Source of the DNA: Pseudodesulfovibrio pelocollis
Lineage (GTDB): Bacteria > Desulfobacterota > Desulfovibrionia > Desulfovibrionales > Desulfovibrionaceae
Assembly: GCF_030282845.1 (NCBI RefSeq)
Contig: NZ_JASTWE010000005.1
Span: 1 to 64,000, forward strand
Length of the DNA stretch: 64,000 nucleotides
Direction: 5' to 3'
Shown here: piece after piece, positions 49,748 to 58,283 of the stretch
Layout: each line of letters opens with the position of its first letter
Position numbering within the stretch: position 1 is the first letter of the stretch
Position numbers and translations under genes: made by a program
Notes under the pieces: generated by a model
What the model saw: the letters and a program-made list of their open reading frames with translations, nothing else
Databases searched by the model: none
Told to the model about the DNA's origin: nothing

Positions 49748-50056
49748 CTATTCCTTCAAGGTAGTGATGTCACTGGTTTGGGCGGAACCGAACCGCCGGG
49801 CAACGACCACGACTATGGCCAGCACGAGGGTGGCCTCGGCCGCCGCGAGTCCCATGACGAACAGGGTGCCGAGTTGGCCGAGGGTCGCGCTGAAATCCGT
49901 GAGCTGGGCAGCCGCCACGATGGACAGGCCAGCGCCGTTGAGCATCAGCTCCACGCAGATCAGCATGCCGACAAGGCTTCTCCGCTGGGTCAGGCCGAAG
50001 AGGCCCGCGCACAGCAGGATCAGCGCAACGATTTGGTAAAGGGTCAGGGCGCTCAT
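49748..50056 (-). CDS. nuoK: NADH-quinone oxidoreductase-like subunit K
   Basis: A 102-residue three-helix membrane subunit. The conserved helix-2 Glu lies in GMLICVELMLNGAGLSIVAAA and a second Glu in GLAAAEATLVLAIVV, both needed for proton transfer from the quinone module. Starts one base before the nuoJ stop region ends (contiguous with nuoJ). Confidence 0.95.
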   Translation of the reverse strand: MSALTLYQIVALILLCAGLFGLTQRRSLVGMLICVELMLNGAGLSIVAAAQLTDFSATLGQLGTLFVMGLAAAEATLVLAIVVVVARRFGSAQTSDITTLKE

Positions 50057-50566
50057 CTATTTTCCCTCCCTTTTTTCCCAGGTCAGGAGCACGGCCCCGG
50101 CCATGGCCACCATGAGGATCACCGAGATCAGCTCAAAGGGCAGGAAGTAGGAGCTGAGCAATCCCTCGCCCAGCTGCTTGATGCTCACCTCCGTGGGCAC
50201 CGCGATGGACTCCACCGGCCGAGTCATGACCAGCCAGCCCAGCACCGCCGCGGGCGCGATGGTGGCGGCCAGCCCGAGGACGCTGGTCTTCATGGGCACA
50301 CGGCCGGACTCGTCGCCGCCGCTTTCCGCCCGGGTGAGCATCACCGCGAAGAAGATCAGCACGCTGACCGCGCCGACATAGATGAGCAACTGCATGAAGG
50401 CCATGAAGGGGGACGCCAGCAGCAGATACATGCCCGCCACGCCGATCAGGGTGATGATCAGCCCGACCAGGGCGCGCACCAGGCTGGAACTCGACACGGC
50501 GAGAATGGACCCGCCGAGGATGACAGCCGTGTAGACACAGAATGCCACTTTAGCCATTATTTCCAT
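50057..50566 (-). CDS. nuoJ: NADH-quinone oxidoreductase-like subunit J
   Basis: A 169-residue five-helix membrane subunit. MQLLIYVGAVSVLIFFAVMLTR is the conserved helix-3 region with its pi-bulge Tyr. The C-terminal helix ends with VLLTWEKREGK. GGAGGCATAAT precedes the first ATG. Confidence 0.94.
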   Translation of the reverse strand: MEIMAKVAFCVYTAVILGGSILAVSSSSLVRALVGLIITLIGVAGMYLLLASPFMAFMQLLIYVGAVSVLIFFAVMLTRAESGGDESGRVPMKTSVLGLAATIAPAAVLGWLVMTRPVESIAVPTEVSIKQLGEGLLSSYFLPFELISVILMVAMAGAVLLTWEKREGK

Positions 50567-50567
50567 A

Positions 50568-51155
50568 TTATGCCTCCTTCTGCGCCGCGGCCGGCCTGGC
50601 TTCGGGCTTGGGAGCGGAGGCGGACACCTCGGCCGCCTGCTCGCGCAGCCGGGCGAGAAGATCGATGTGCATCTCCTTGCGGGAGGTGGCCACCCAATAG
50701 ATGTTGCTGGAGAAGCGCAGCGTGTTGACAGGGCAGTTGTCGATGCAGGTGCCGCACAGGCTGCACAGCGTGTAGTCGTACATGAACTTGGTCGGCTGCT
50801 TGGGGGCCTTGGGCCTGACGACCTTCTCCCCCCGCTCCTCGGCCTCCTTCCAGGCCTGCTCCTGCTCCGGCGTGGTCGCCGGCGGCTTGCTCTTGACGAC
50901 CTTGAGGCAGTTGGACGGACAATTGGTCACGCACATCATGCAGGAGATGCACTTTGGCATGGCCGGGTCCTTGGGCATGCCGACCAGTTCCACGTGCCCG
51001 CCGTAGGTGGACAGGTTCTCGCTGTCGATGACCTGGCGCGGGTAGTGGACGGTGATCAGCGGCTTGCAGAAGTACTTGCCCGTGATCTTGAGCCCCACCA
51101 GCAGGCTCCAGCAGTCGAGTATCGGCTGTATGACGTGTTTTCTCAAAGCGTTCAT
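50568..51155 (-). CDS. nuoI: NADH-quinone oxidoreductase-like subunit I (2x[4Fe-4S])
   Basis: A 195-residue Fe-S subunit. Two CxxCxxCxxxC motifs, CISCMMCVTNCP and CSLCGTCIDNCP, bind clusters N6a and N6b. An insert of about 25 residues (KPPATTPEQEQAWKEAEERGEKV) separates them, and a long Ala-, Pro- and Lys-rich tail follows. The N-terminal amphipathic helix (HVIQPILDCWSLLVGLKITGKYF) anchors it to NuoH. Confidence 0.94.
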   Translation of the reverse strand: MNALRKHVIQPILDCWSLLVGLKITGKYFCKPLITVHYPRQVIDSENLSTYGGHVELVGMPKDPAMPKCISCMMCVTNCPSNCLKVVKSKPPATTPEQEQAWKEAEERGEKVVRPKAPKQPTKFMYDYTLCSLCGTCIDNCPVNTLRFSSNIYWVATSRKEMHIDLLARLREQAAEVSASAPKPEARPAAAQKEA

Positions 51156-51165
51156 TATGACACCC

Positions 51166-52140
51166 CTACAGCTTCATGATCAGTGCCGTGGCCAGCAGAT
51201 TGAACGTCGCCAGCGGCAGCAGCCATTTCCAGTTGATGTTCAGAAGCTGGTCGAACCGCACACGGGGGAAGGTCCAGCGGGCCCATATCATGAGGAACAG
51301 CAGGGCGTAGGTCTTGATGAGCATCCACCACCACCCTTCTATGCCCGGGATGGGGCCGTGGAAGCCGCCCAGGAAGAGCACCGAGCAGATGGAGCAGATG
51401 ACGACCATGTACCCGTACTCGGCCATGAAGAAGAGGCCGAAGCCCATGGACGAATACTCGGTGTGGAATCCTGCGGTCAGCTCCGATTCGGCCTCGGCGA
51501 GGTCGAAGGGAGCGCGGTTGGTCTCGCCGAACATGGCGACGATGAAGATGATGAAGGCCAGCGGCTGCTTCCAGATGAACCAGTTGCCGATGTGTCCGGC
51601 CTGCTGGGCCGTGATCTCGGTCAGGTTGAGGGTGCCGGTCATGAAGGCGATGGCCAGCACGGTGAGCAGCAGCGGGATTTCGTAGGCCACGGTCTGGGCC
51701 ACGGCGCGGGCCGCACCCAGGATGCCCCACTTGTTGTTGGAGCCCCAACCGGCCAGGATCAGGGCCAGGCCGTTGAAGCTGGAGAAGGCCAAGATCAGCA
51801 GCAGGCCGAGATCGACCTCCATGCCGGTGAGCACCGGGCCGTAGGGAATGGGCATGAAGAGCAGCAAAACCGGGATCATGGACAGGATCGGGGCCAGCCA
51901 ATAGAGGAAACGGTCCGCGTTGTCCGGGGTCAGGAGCTGCTTGCCCATGAGTTTGAGGCCGTCGATGAGGGTCTGCAACACGCCGTGGGGACCGACTTCA
52001 AAGGGGCCGGGCCGGCGCTGGATGTGGCCCGCGAACTTGCGCTCGCAGTAGACCAGCACCAGGGCGTTGACGGCCAGCCAGGCCATGGAGCCGACCACGG
52101 CTACGACCAGCGGTATCAGGTTCTGTATGAATTCGTTCAT
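51166..52140 (-). CDS. nuoH: NADH-quinone oxidoreductase-like subunit H
   Basis: A 324-residue, eight-helix quinone-chamber subunit. Conserved: YCERKFAGHIQRRPGPFEVGPHGVLQTLIDGLKLMGK, VAYEIPLLL, ETNRAPFDLAEAESELTAGFHTEYSSMGF, and RWTFPRVRFDQLLNINWKWLLP. Ten bases after nuoD. Confidence 0.95.
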   Translation of the reverse strand: MNEFIQNLIPLVVAVVGSMAWLAVNALVLVYCERKFAGHIQRRPGPFEVGPHGVLQTLIDGLKLMGKQLLTPDNADRFLYWLAPILSMIPVLLLFMPIPYGPVLTGMEVDLGLLLILAFSSFNGLALILAGWGSNNKWGILGAARAVAQTVAYEIPLLLTVLAIAFMTGTLNLTEITAQQAGHIGNWFIWKQPLAFIIFIVAMFGETNRAPFDLAEAESELTAGFHTEYSSMGFGLFFMAEYGYMVVICSICSVLFLGGFHGPIPGIEGWWWMLIKTYALLFLMIWARWTFPRVRFDQLLNINWKWLLPLATFNLLATALIMKL

Positions 52141-52149
52141 TGATCCATC

Positions 52150-53322
52150 CTACCTGTCGAGTTCGGGGATAATCAGGTCGAGGCTTCCGAGAATGGCCAC
52201 TGCGTCGGCCAGGATGGTGCCCGTGGCCGCCTCGGCAAAGGCGTTCATGTTGGAGAAGCCCGGAGCGCGCAGCTTGACGCGGTACGGCGTCTTGGTCCCG
52301 TCCGAGGCGACATAGATGCCGATCTTGCCGCGCGCGCCCTCCACCGCGAAGTAGGCCTCGCCCACCGGGGGTTTCATGGCGGGCTTGGGGGCCTTGTCCA
52401 CGATGTGCGAGCCCTCGGCCCCGGGCAGCTGCTCCAGGGCCTGCTCGATGATGCGCAGGCTCTGCTCCATCTCGGCGATGCGGACATGGTAGCGCCCGGC
52501 CGAGCAAGCCGAATCCTGGGTCGGGATCTCGAAGTCGAACCGGTCGTAGACCGAGTACGGCTCGCTGCGGCGCACGTCGTAGGCCACGCCCGCTCCGCGC
52601 AGAACCGGTCCGGTGCAGCCGTAGCGGCGGCACATGTCCTGGTCGATGATGCCGATGTCCTCGATGCGGCGGCGGAGAATGATGTTCTCCGTGACCAGAT
52701 CGTGATACATGGGCAGGCGGTCGCGAAAGTGCGGGATGAATGCCTTGATCAGCTCGATGCATTTGTCGTCCATGTCCATCTGCACGCCGCCGACGCGGAA
52801 GTTGCTGTAGGTCAGCCTGGAGGCCGAGGGGCGCTGCAGGATGTCCAGGAGCATTTCGCGATCGTCAAAGGCGTACATGATGGGCGTGAAGGCACCCAGG
52901 TCGAGGATGTAGGCCCCCCACCAAAGCAGGTGGGAGGTGAGGCGGTTGAGCTCGGTCATGATGACCCGCAGATACTGCGCGCGCTCGGGCACCTCGATGC
53001 CCATGAGTTTTTCCACGGCGCCCACGTAGGCCCAGTTCCAGGCCATGGCGTGGCCGTAGTCCACGCGGCCCATGTTGGGGATGAAGCCTCCCCAGGTTTG
53101 AACTTCGCCCATTTTTTCGTGCATGCGGTGCAGGTAGCCCAATACGGGCTCGGCGCGGACGATGTATTCGCCGTCCACCTCGATCACGATCCGGAGCACT
53201 CCATGGGTGGAGGGATGCTGCGGACCCATGTTGATGATCAGGGTTCCGTCCTGCTTTGCGGCCTCAAACTTCTGGGTGTAGAAATCACCCGTCATCTGGT
53301 CCATGTTTTGGTAAGCCGACAT
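52150..53322 (-). CDS. nuoD: NADH-quinone oxidoreductase-like subunit D
   Basis: A 390-residue quinone-binding subunit. NMGPQHPSTHGVLR is the family signature; the quinone-head His is in this motif and Tyr in the YLHRMHEKM neighbourhood. NiFe-hydrogenase CxxC ligands are absent, so this is a true Nuo protein rather than a hydrogenase. It ends with the usual LDLIIPELDR. NuoC and NuoD are separate genes. Confidence 0.95.
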   Translation of the reverse strand: MSAYQNMDQMTGDFYTQKFEAAKQDGTLIINMGPQHPSTHGVLRIVIEVDGEYIVRAEPVLGYLHRMHEKMGEVQTWGGFIPNMGRVDYGHAMAWNWAYVGAVEKLMGIEVPERAQYLRVIMTELNRLTSHLLWWGAYILDLGAFTPIMYAFDDREMLLDILQRPSASRLTYSNFRVGGVQMDMDDKCIELIKAFIPHFRDRLPMYHDLVTENIILRRRIEDIGIIDQDMCRRYGCTGPVLRGAGVAYDVRRSEPYSVYDRFDFEIPTQDSACSAGRYHVRIAEMEQSLRIIEQALEQLPGAEGSHIVDKAPKPAMKPPVGEAYFAVEGARGKIGIYVASDGTKTPYRVKLRAPGFSNMNAFAEAATGTILADAVAILGSLDLIIPELDR

Positions 53323-53363
53323 AAACTCTCAGTCCGGTTTATATACCGACCGGTTGCCCCGGC

Positions 53364-53891
53364 CTACGCGTCGGAGGCCTCCCCGGCCTCCGCTTCCGCA
53401 AACAACGCATCTATTTCCCCGGTGGAGGAAACGATCTCGCCAAGGCTCAAGACCTCCTTGATGGAAAGCCGGGCCTTGGCGGACTTGACCAGCGGATGCA
53501 CATCAACGTCCTCGGCCGGCATAAGCAGCGGCACGAGGTTCGGATTGCCCTCGAAGATGACACCGTGGAAGTCGCGGGTTTCCCGCTCGTGCCACTCGGC
53601 CCCGTGAAAGACCGAGGCGATGGACGGCACCACCGGATTGTCCCTGGAAACGAGGACGCGCAGCGTCACCCGCTCGTCGATGGTCCAGCGGTTGAAGTGA
53701 TAGAGCACCAGAAATCCCTCGTTGAAATCCAGGGCAAGGATGTCTTCGAGGGAGTATTCGGCCTCCATGAGTTTGCGGGCCGTCTTGAGAATCTGCTTGG
53801 GGGCCAGGAACACGGACCAGACGTTGCCTGTCGTGCCCTTGTCCTGCCGGGCCACCAACTGGGTGGGTATGCCTGCGAGTGCCTGGAGCAT
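53364..53891 (-). CDS. nuoC: NADH-quinone oxidoreductase-like subunit C
   Basis: A 175-residue peripheral subunit. WHERETRDFHGVIFEGNPNLVPLLMPAED is the NuoC motif (usually WxERExxDxxGIxFxGHPDLRRIL). GGAGGGCTGATC precedes the ATG; a frame start 33 bases earlier overlaps nuoB and is not used. The C-terminus has about 40 extra acidic residues. Confidence 0.93.
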   Translation of the reverse strand: MLQALAGIPTQLVARQDKGTTGNVWSVFLAPKQILKTARKLMEAEYSLEDILALDFNEGFLVLYHFNRWTIDERVTLRVLVSRDNPVVPSIASVFHGAEWHERETRDFHGVIFEGNPNLVPLLMPAEDVDVHPLVKSAKARLSIKEVLSLGEIVSSTGEIDALFAEAEAGEASDA

Positions 53892-53893
53892 GA

Positions 53894-54439
53894 TCAGCCC
53901 TCCACCTTGGCGGCCACCGGCCACCAGCGTTTGCCCGTGATCTGGCGCTGAAGCTGGAAGAAGCCCTCAAGCAGTCCCTCAGGCCTGGGCGGACAGCCCG
54001 GCACGTAGACATCCACGGGGATGAGCGTGTCCACGCCCTCGACGACGTTGTAGTTGTCCTTGATCTTGAACGGGCCGCCGGAGATGGCACAGTTGCCCAT
54101 GGCGATGACCCACTTGGGACCGGGCATCTGCTCGTAGAGCCTGACCACGGCCGGGGCCATCTTCTTGGTCACTGTTCCGGCCACGATCATGACGTCTGCC
54201 TGACGCGGCGAGGGCCGGAAGACCTCGGCCCCGAACCGGGCCATGTCGAACCGGGCCATGCCGGTGGCCATCATCTCGATGGCGCAGCAGGCCAGGCCGA
54301 AGGTCATGGGCCACAGCGACATGGAGCGGCAGACATCCAGAATGTCCTGCGCCAGCTTCACGTTGACGATGGGCGGGTCCATGTGGTGACCGCCCGCCGT
54401 CAGGAACTCCTTGTGCCCTACCGAATCCTGCGCGGCCAT
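53894..54439 (-). CDS. nuoB: NADH-quinone oxidoreductase-like subunit B
   Basis: A 181-residue Fe-S subunit holding cluster N2. [78 protein letters not shown]... the ligand cysteines are the CC pair, the Cys in GNCA and one in VPGCPPRPE. The ATG at 54439 overlaps nuoA by 22 bases; AAAGGGGTG precedes it. Confidence 0.94.
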   Translation of the reverse strand: MAAQDSVGHKEFLTAGGHHMDPPIVNVKLAQDILDVCRSMSLWPMTFGLACCAIEMMATGMARFDMARFGAEVFRPSPRQADVMIVAGTVTKKMAPAVVRLYEQMPGPKWVIAMGNCAISGGPFKIKDNYNVVEGVDTLIPVDVYVPGCPPRPEGLLEGFFQLQRQITGKRWWPVAAKVEG

Positions 54440-54795
54440 GTGAACACCCCTTTCGCCCAGAAGTAGACGATGGAAAGAATGAGGAAAAATAGGAAGATGA
54501 ATACCTTCACGAAGGAGACCCAGCCCTCGGCGTCCGCATACGCCGTGGCCACCGGGAAGAGGTAAAGGACATCCACGTCGAAGGCGAGGAAGATGAGGGC
54601 GTAGACATAATACGACACCCCCCACCTCGACCACGAACTCCCGTAGGGGACCATGCCGCACTCGTACGGCATGCCGGTGTCCCCGCCTTTTGCCCTCGGG
54701 GCGAGCAGGCCCGCAAGTATCAGCGGACCGCATGCGAACAACAACCCCGCAAGCAAGAACAACATGATGGAAAAATGCAGCCAGTCGAAAACCAT
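54418..54795 (-). CDS. nuoA: NADH-quinone oxidoreductase-like subunit A
   Basis: A 125-residue three-helix subunit, first gene of the operon. The helix-loop signature [40 protein letters not shown] matches NuoA, including the YECG and FDVD motifs. The ATG at 54795 has AAAGGA six bases upstream and is preferred to 54810. Confidence 0.94.
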   Translation of the reverse strand: MVFDWLHFSIMLFLLAGLLFACGPLILAGLLAPRAKGGDTGMPYECGMVPYGSSWSRWGVSYYVYALIFLAFDVDVLYLFPVATAYADAEGWVSFVKVFIFLFFLILSIVYFWAKGVFTWPRRIR

Positions 54796-55151
54796 ACTCA
54801 GTCCTTTCACGGTAAATAGTGCATGGAACCTCGGACCAATGCTTATCCGCCGAGGATACGGTTTCCCATGCCTAGAAAAAAGAGTTTCGTCAAGTAGCTC
54901 GCTCTTTTTTTCGCGAAGGTCCGATCTTGTAAGTGGCTCATTTTTAACACTGTGAAAGGAGTCTCAAAAAAGTCATGAGCACGCGATGGGCCGGACGGAG
55001 ACGGTATTCAAACATGATCAGTCGTCGAAATGAAAAAAATCTCCGGCGTGGCCACGGTCATTTCACTGCACGGGTGACCAGCGACCGCGGCGATCCAGCG
55101 GGCGCGGCGCTGCGAAAGAACACCCCATTCCCTTCTACCGGGGAATCGGCT
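54796..55151. other. Leader region of the complex I operon
   Basis: 356 bases with no convincing gene. On the minus strand an A/T-rich hairpin, AAAAAAGAG with CTCTTTTTT (54875-54911), ends in a T run and may terminate the upstream gene or act as an attenuator of nuo. A TGTGA-N6-TCTCA dyad (54951-54966) is one base off the CRP-type TGTGA-N6-TCACA. TTGAGA and TAAAAA around it could be a promoter with a short 15-base spacer. None of these is strong. Confidence 0.4.
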
Positions 55152-55964
55152 TCAGGGCTGGTCCAGCCGGAGCTGGTCGAGGTAGGTGTTCAGGATGCGG
55201 TCGATGGTTCCGTCCAGGCGCATTGCAAGGATGGTCTTGTTGAACCGGGGTAGGATATCGGCGTGGGGCGAGTTCCGGCCGATGAGCAGATGGAAGGGCA
55301 TGGACTCCAGGACCACCCCGGTCTGGACGATCTCCTGTGCCAGCCCCTGAGCCGTTATGTCCGGCCACGCGCCGCCGGGCCACTCGATGACGATATCGGC
55401 CCGGCCCTGGGCCAGCATGAGCCAGACGTTGGCCAGGTAGGGCACCTCGTAGGTCTTGATGCCCCGGCTGCGAATGTTCTCCTCGTTCCAGCCGTTGCCC
55501 ACATAGGTGACCACCGAAAATCCGGCGGCCTGGATGTCGTCGATGGAGGCAAGGGACTCCACCTCGGCCCGCCTCGGATGATCGGTCCGGGTGAAGACCA
55601 CCAACTCCTTGAGATGAAAGGGGTCGGCGTGGGTCCCGGAGTATTCCAGACGCACGGCGGTGGGCACGGTGATCATGGCGTCCGCCTCGCCGGAGCGCAC
55701 GTTCTCCTGGCAGCGCCCCCAGGGAAAGGCGTGCCATGTGGCCCGCATGCCCATGCGCGCCAGCGCCTCGGTGACGATGTCGTGGAAGAAGCCGGTCATC
55801 TCCCCCGCCTCGTCGCGGGTGAAGAAGGGCCAGAAGTCGGGATAGTCGATGCGCAACGGAGCCTGCGCCGCAGACGGTGCGGGAAGCAATACGGCCAGGC
55901 ACAGCACGGTGGCGAGCCGCACAAACATGAACCGAAGGAAGTTCGGCGACCAAAAAAGCACCAT
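55152..55964 (-). CDS. Periplasmic amino-acid-type substrate-binding protein (SBP family 3)
   Basis: A 270-residue secreted protein. A signal peptide ends near PAPSAAQA, then PLRIDYPDFWPFFTRDEAGEMTGFFHDIVTEALARMG is the first lobe of an SBP family 3 protein; DADAMITV-like strand VRSGEADAMITVPTAVRLEYS follows. No permease or ATPase is adjacent, so it may be a sensor-type or orphan binding protein; many such in Desulfovibrio are orphans. Start uncertain (55964 or 55928). It is upstream of nuo on the same strand. Confidence 0.75.
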   Translation of the reverse strand: MVLFWSPNFLRFMFVRLATVLCLAVLLPAPSAAQAPLRIDYPDFWPFFTRDEAGEMTGFFHDIVTEALARMGMRATWHAFPWGRCQENVRSGEADAMITVPTAVRLEYSGTHADPFHLKELVVFTRTDHPRRAEVESLASIDDIQAAGFSVVTYVGNGWNEENIRSRGIKTYEVPYLANVWLMLAQGRADIVIEWPGGAWPDITAQGLAQEIVQTGVVLESMPFHLLIGRNSPHADILPRFNKTILAMRLDGTIDRILNTYLDQLRLDQP

Positions 55965-56031
55965 ACCTTGTCATAGCACAAGGCGGACTTCGGTCAACCC
56001 GTTTTCACCGTGTTCGATGATTCGGAAGGGG

Positions 56032-57360
56032 CTACCTGGGGACCCCGCACTCGCGGAAGGTGCCGTACTTCGGCCCCATGCGCCGCTTGGCCCCGTACAT
56101 GGCCGAATCGGCCCGGCTGATGAGCGAAACCCCGTCCTTGCCATCCTCGGGGAAGAAACTGATGCCCACCGTGGCCCCCACCCGGATGGACTCGCCCGTG
56201 ACCACATAGGGGGTGTTCATCACCTCAAGCAGACTGCGGGCCACGGTCAGCGCCCCCTCCTGGTCGTCGAGGCATTCCAGGAGCACGCCGAACTCGTCGC
56301 CGCCGAGGCGGGCCAGGGTGTCGGCCTCGCGGATGCGGTTTTTGAGCCGCCCGGCCACCATGCGCAGCAGTTCGTCGCCCGCCTGATGACCATAGGTGTC
56401 GTTGACCCGCTTGAAATCGTCAAGATCGATGAACAGGACCGCCACCAGCGACTCGGCCCGCTTGGCCGTCACCAGCGCGTGTTCGATCCGGTCGAAGAAC
56501 AGGTGGCGGTTGTAGACGCCTGTCAGACTGTCCACCGAGGCCAGATGCTTCAGCTCCAGTTCGGTCTGCTTGCGGCCAGTGATGTCTTCAAGCACGCCCT
56601 CCACCATCTCGCTGCCGTCGTCGAGCACCACCAGCCGGGCGCTCTCCGAGCACCAGAAGGGGTCGCCATCCAGGCGGCGGCCGCGAAACTCGAAATTCGA
56701 GACATACCCGTCACGCCGCAGCAGGCCCATGTAGCGCGCCAAATCGCCCGACTCGGCCATGAGCCGCTGGCGCAGCCCGGCGACCCCGATCATCCCGGCC
56801 GGGCTCTCGTAGCCGAAAATCCTGGCCATGGCCGGATTGACCTCACAGAACTCCCCGTTCGGCGAGCACTGGAATATCCCCTCCACGGCGCGCTCGAAGA
56901 TGGCGCGGTACTTGGCCTCGGCCTGACGCAGCGCGGCCTCGGCCCTGAGCCGGGTTTCGATCTCGCGCTCCAGCCTGAGCTTTTGGCGGTTCATTTCGAG
57001 GAATACCTGCACCTTGCTGGTCAGGGTCTGCACGTTGACCGGGCGGAATAGGTAGTCCACGGCCCCGGTCTCGTAGCCCAGGCGGACGTTGTCCTCGTCC
57101 TGATAGATGGCGGTGATGAAGATGATGGGCACATGGCGCCCCCGGGGCAGCTCCTTGATGCGCATGGCCGCCTCGTAGCCGTTCATGCCCGGCATCTGGA
57201 TGTCGAGCAGGATCAGGGCGAAATCGTCGTCCGCCACCAGGGCCACGGCCTCGATGCCGGTGGTCGCCTGGATCACCACGCAGCCTGTGGGCCGCAGGAC
57301 ATGATCGAGCAGGACCAGGTTGGTCGGCGAATCGTCTACGATGAGAACCTTCTGTTGCAT
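56032..57360 (-). CDS. REC-PAS-GGDEF diguanylate cyclase
   Basis: A 442-residue soluble protein. Receiver domain (1-120) has VDDSPTN and the phosphoacceptor Asp in LILLDIQMPGMNG; a coiled coil (RLEREIETRLRAEAALRQAEAKY) leads to a PAS domain (about 145-260) and a GGDEF domain (275-440) with an intact active site LGGDEF and the inhibitory RxxD site READ five residues before it. It should synthesise c-di-GMP under phosphorylation control, a natural partner of the PilZ proteins in this window. ATG at 57360 chosen over an in-frame GTG at 57369 (no ribosome site). It overlaps nothing and follows comB by five bases. Confidence 0.92.
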   Translation of the reverse strand: MQQKVLIVDDSPTNLVLLDHVLRPTGCVVIQATTGIEAVALVADDDFALILLDIQMPGMNGYEAAMRIKELPRGRHVPIIFITAIYQDEDNVRLGYETGAVDYLFRPVNVQTLTSKVQVFLEMNRQKLRLEREIETRLRAEAALRQAEAKYRAIFERAVEGIFQCSPNGEFCEVNPAMARIFGYESPAGMIGVAGLRQRLMAESGDLARYMGLLRRDGYVSNFEFRGRRLDGDPFWCSESARLVVLDDGSEMVEGVLEDITGRKQTELELKHLASVDSLTGVYNRHLFFDRIEHALVTAKRAESLVAVLFIDLDDFKRVNDTYGHQAGDELLRMVAGRLKNRIREADTLARLGGDEFGVLLECLDDQEGALTVARSLLEVMNTPYVVTGESIRVGATVGISFFPEDGKDGVSLISRADSAMYGAKRRMGPKYGTFRECGVPR

Positions 57361-57365
57361 GGCGT

Positions 57366-58085
57366 TCACCCCTGCGGGGCCTGTCCTGCCGCAGGCTCCA
57401 CCACCACCCGTTCGAGTTTGACCACCCCGTCCGGGCCGGGCGCGGCCCTGAGCACGAAATCGAACCGGTCAAGAGCCATGCACAGCTCGAAATCACGCTC
57501 CGGGGCGTAGGTCTTCCCCGGATCGAAGAACTTCTGCGCGCTGTCCACCTGGGCCAGGAAGGTCTTGAGGGTCTCGAAGCTGTTGGGATAGTCCTCCAGG
57601 GCGTTCTTGAGATACATGGCGCACATCATGTCCTCCTGGGCGCGCATGACACCCCCGGTGCCCATGGCCACCAGGGTCACCAGTTCGGGATCTCTGGCAC
57701 GCAGGTACTCCACCACGGCCCCCGCATTGACAAAGGCCCCGGTGATCACCTCGTCGGCCCCGGCGCAGGCCAGCAGCCCCTGGGTGCCCGCGCTGGTGGT
57801 GTGGACCAGCGTCCTTCCGGCAAAATCCACCCCCTCGATCTCGGTGGGCGAGTTGCCGTAGTCGAACCCCTCGATCATGATGCAGTTGCGCTCGCCCATG
57901 AGGATGCCGCCGCGCTCTGCGGCCAGCTTTCGGGCCACCTCCACATCGGCCGTGGCGTAGTATTCCCCGGCCCCGTTCTCCACAGCATGGCAGGCCACCG
58001 AGAAGGCGCGAAAGACGTCGATGACCACGGCCACGCCTGCGGCCCGCCGCGCTCCTTCGATGCATTCAACAATGTTTACAATCAT
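57366..58085 (-). CDS. ComB-like 2-phosphosulfolactate phosphatase family protein
   Basis: A 239-residue ComB-family protein: VVIDVFRAFSVACHAVENGA, MGERNCIMIEGFDYGNSPTEIEG, and LVHTTSAGTQGLLAC. ComB removes phosphate from 2-phosphosulfolactate in coenzyme M synthesis, and homologues exist in bacteria that make sulfolactate. No comA or comC is nearby, so the substrate here is open. It is followed at five bases by the REC-PAS-GGDEF gene. The upstream gap 58086-58283 shows a tandem CGCCCGAAAC repeat and no gene. Confidence 0.82.
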   Translation of the reverse strand: MIVNIVECIEGARRAAGVAVVIDVFRAFSVACHAVENGAGEYYATADVEVARKLAAERGGILMGERNCIMIEGFDYGNSPTEIEGVDFAGRTLVHTTSAGTQGLLACAGADEVITGAFVNAGAVVEYLRARDPELVTLVAMGTGGVMRAQEDMMCAMYLKNALEDYPNSFETLKTFLAQVDSAQKFFDPGKTYAPERDFELCMALDRFDFVLRAAPGPDGVVKLERVVVEPAAGQAPQG

Positions 58086-58283
58086 TTACACACTTCCAAA
58101 ACATAGAGTTTTACGTATTTGAATGTCATGCCACCCCGGGCACGTCAACCTTTTACACAGTTTTCTTTTCAACATCGGCGGCAAGAATATGTAAAATCGC
58201 CCGAAACCGCCCGAAACGGCTCATATCAACCATATTCCGCCCGCCGTATTGACAAAGCCGGACTATTTTGAAAGATGATCGCG

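Noticed and set aside
46133-50039. Long plus-strand frames (608 and 691 codons) opposite the complex I genes
   Set aside because: Mirrors of membrane protein genes, giving H-, D-, G- and E-rich products; minus genes are certain.
58198-58217. Tandem CGCCCGAAAC repeat as a regulatory element
   Set aside because: Only two copies of ten bases in a GC-rich stretch; chance is a fair explanation.
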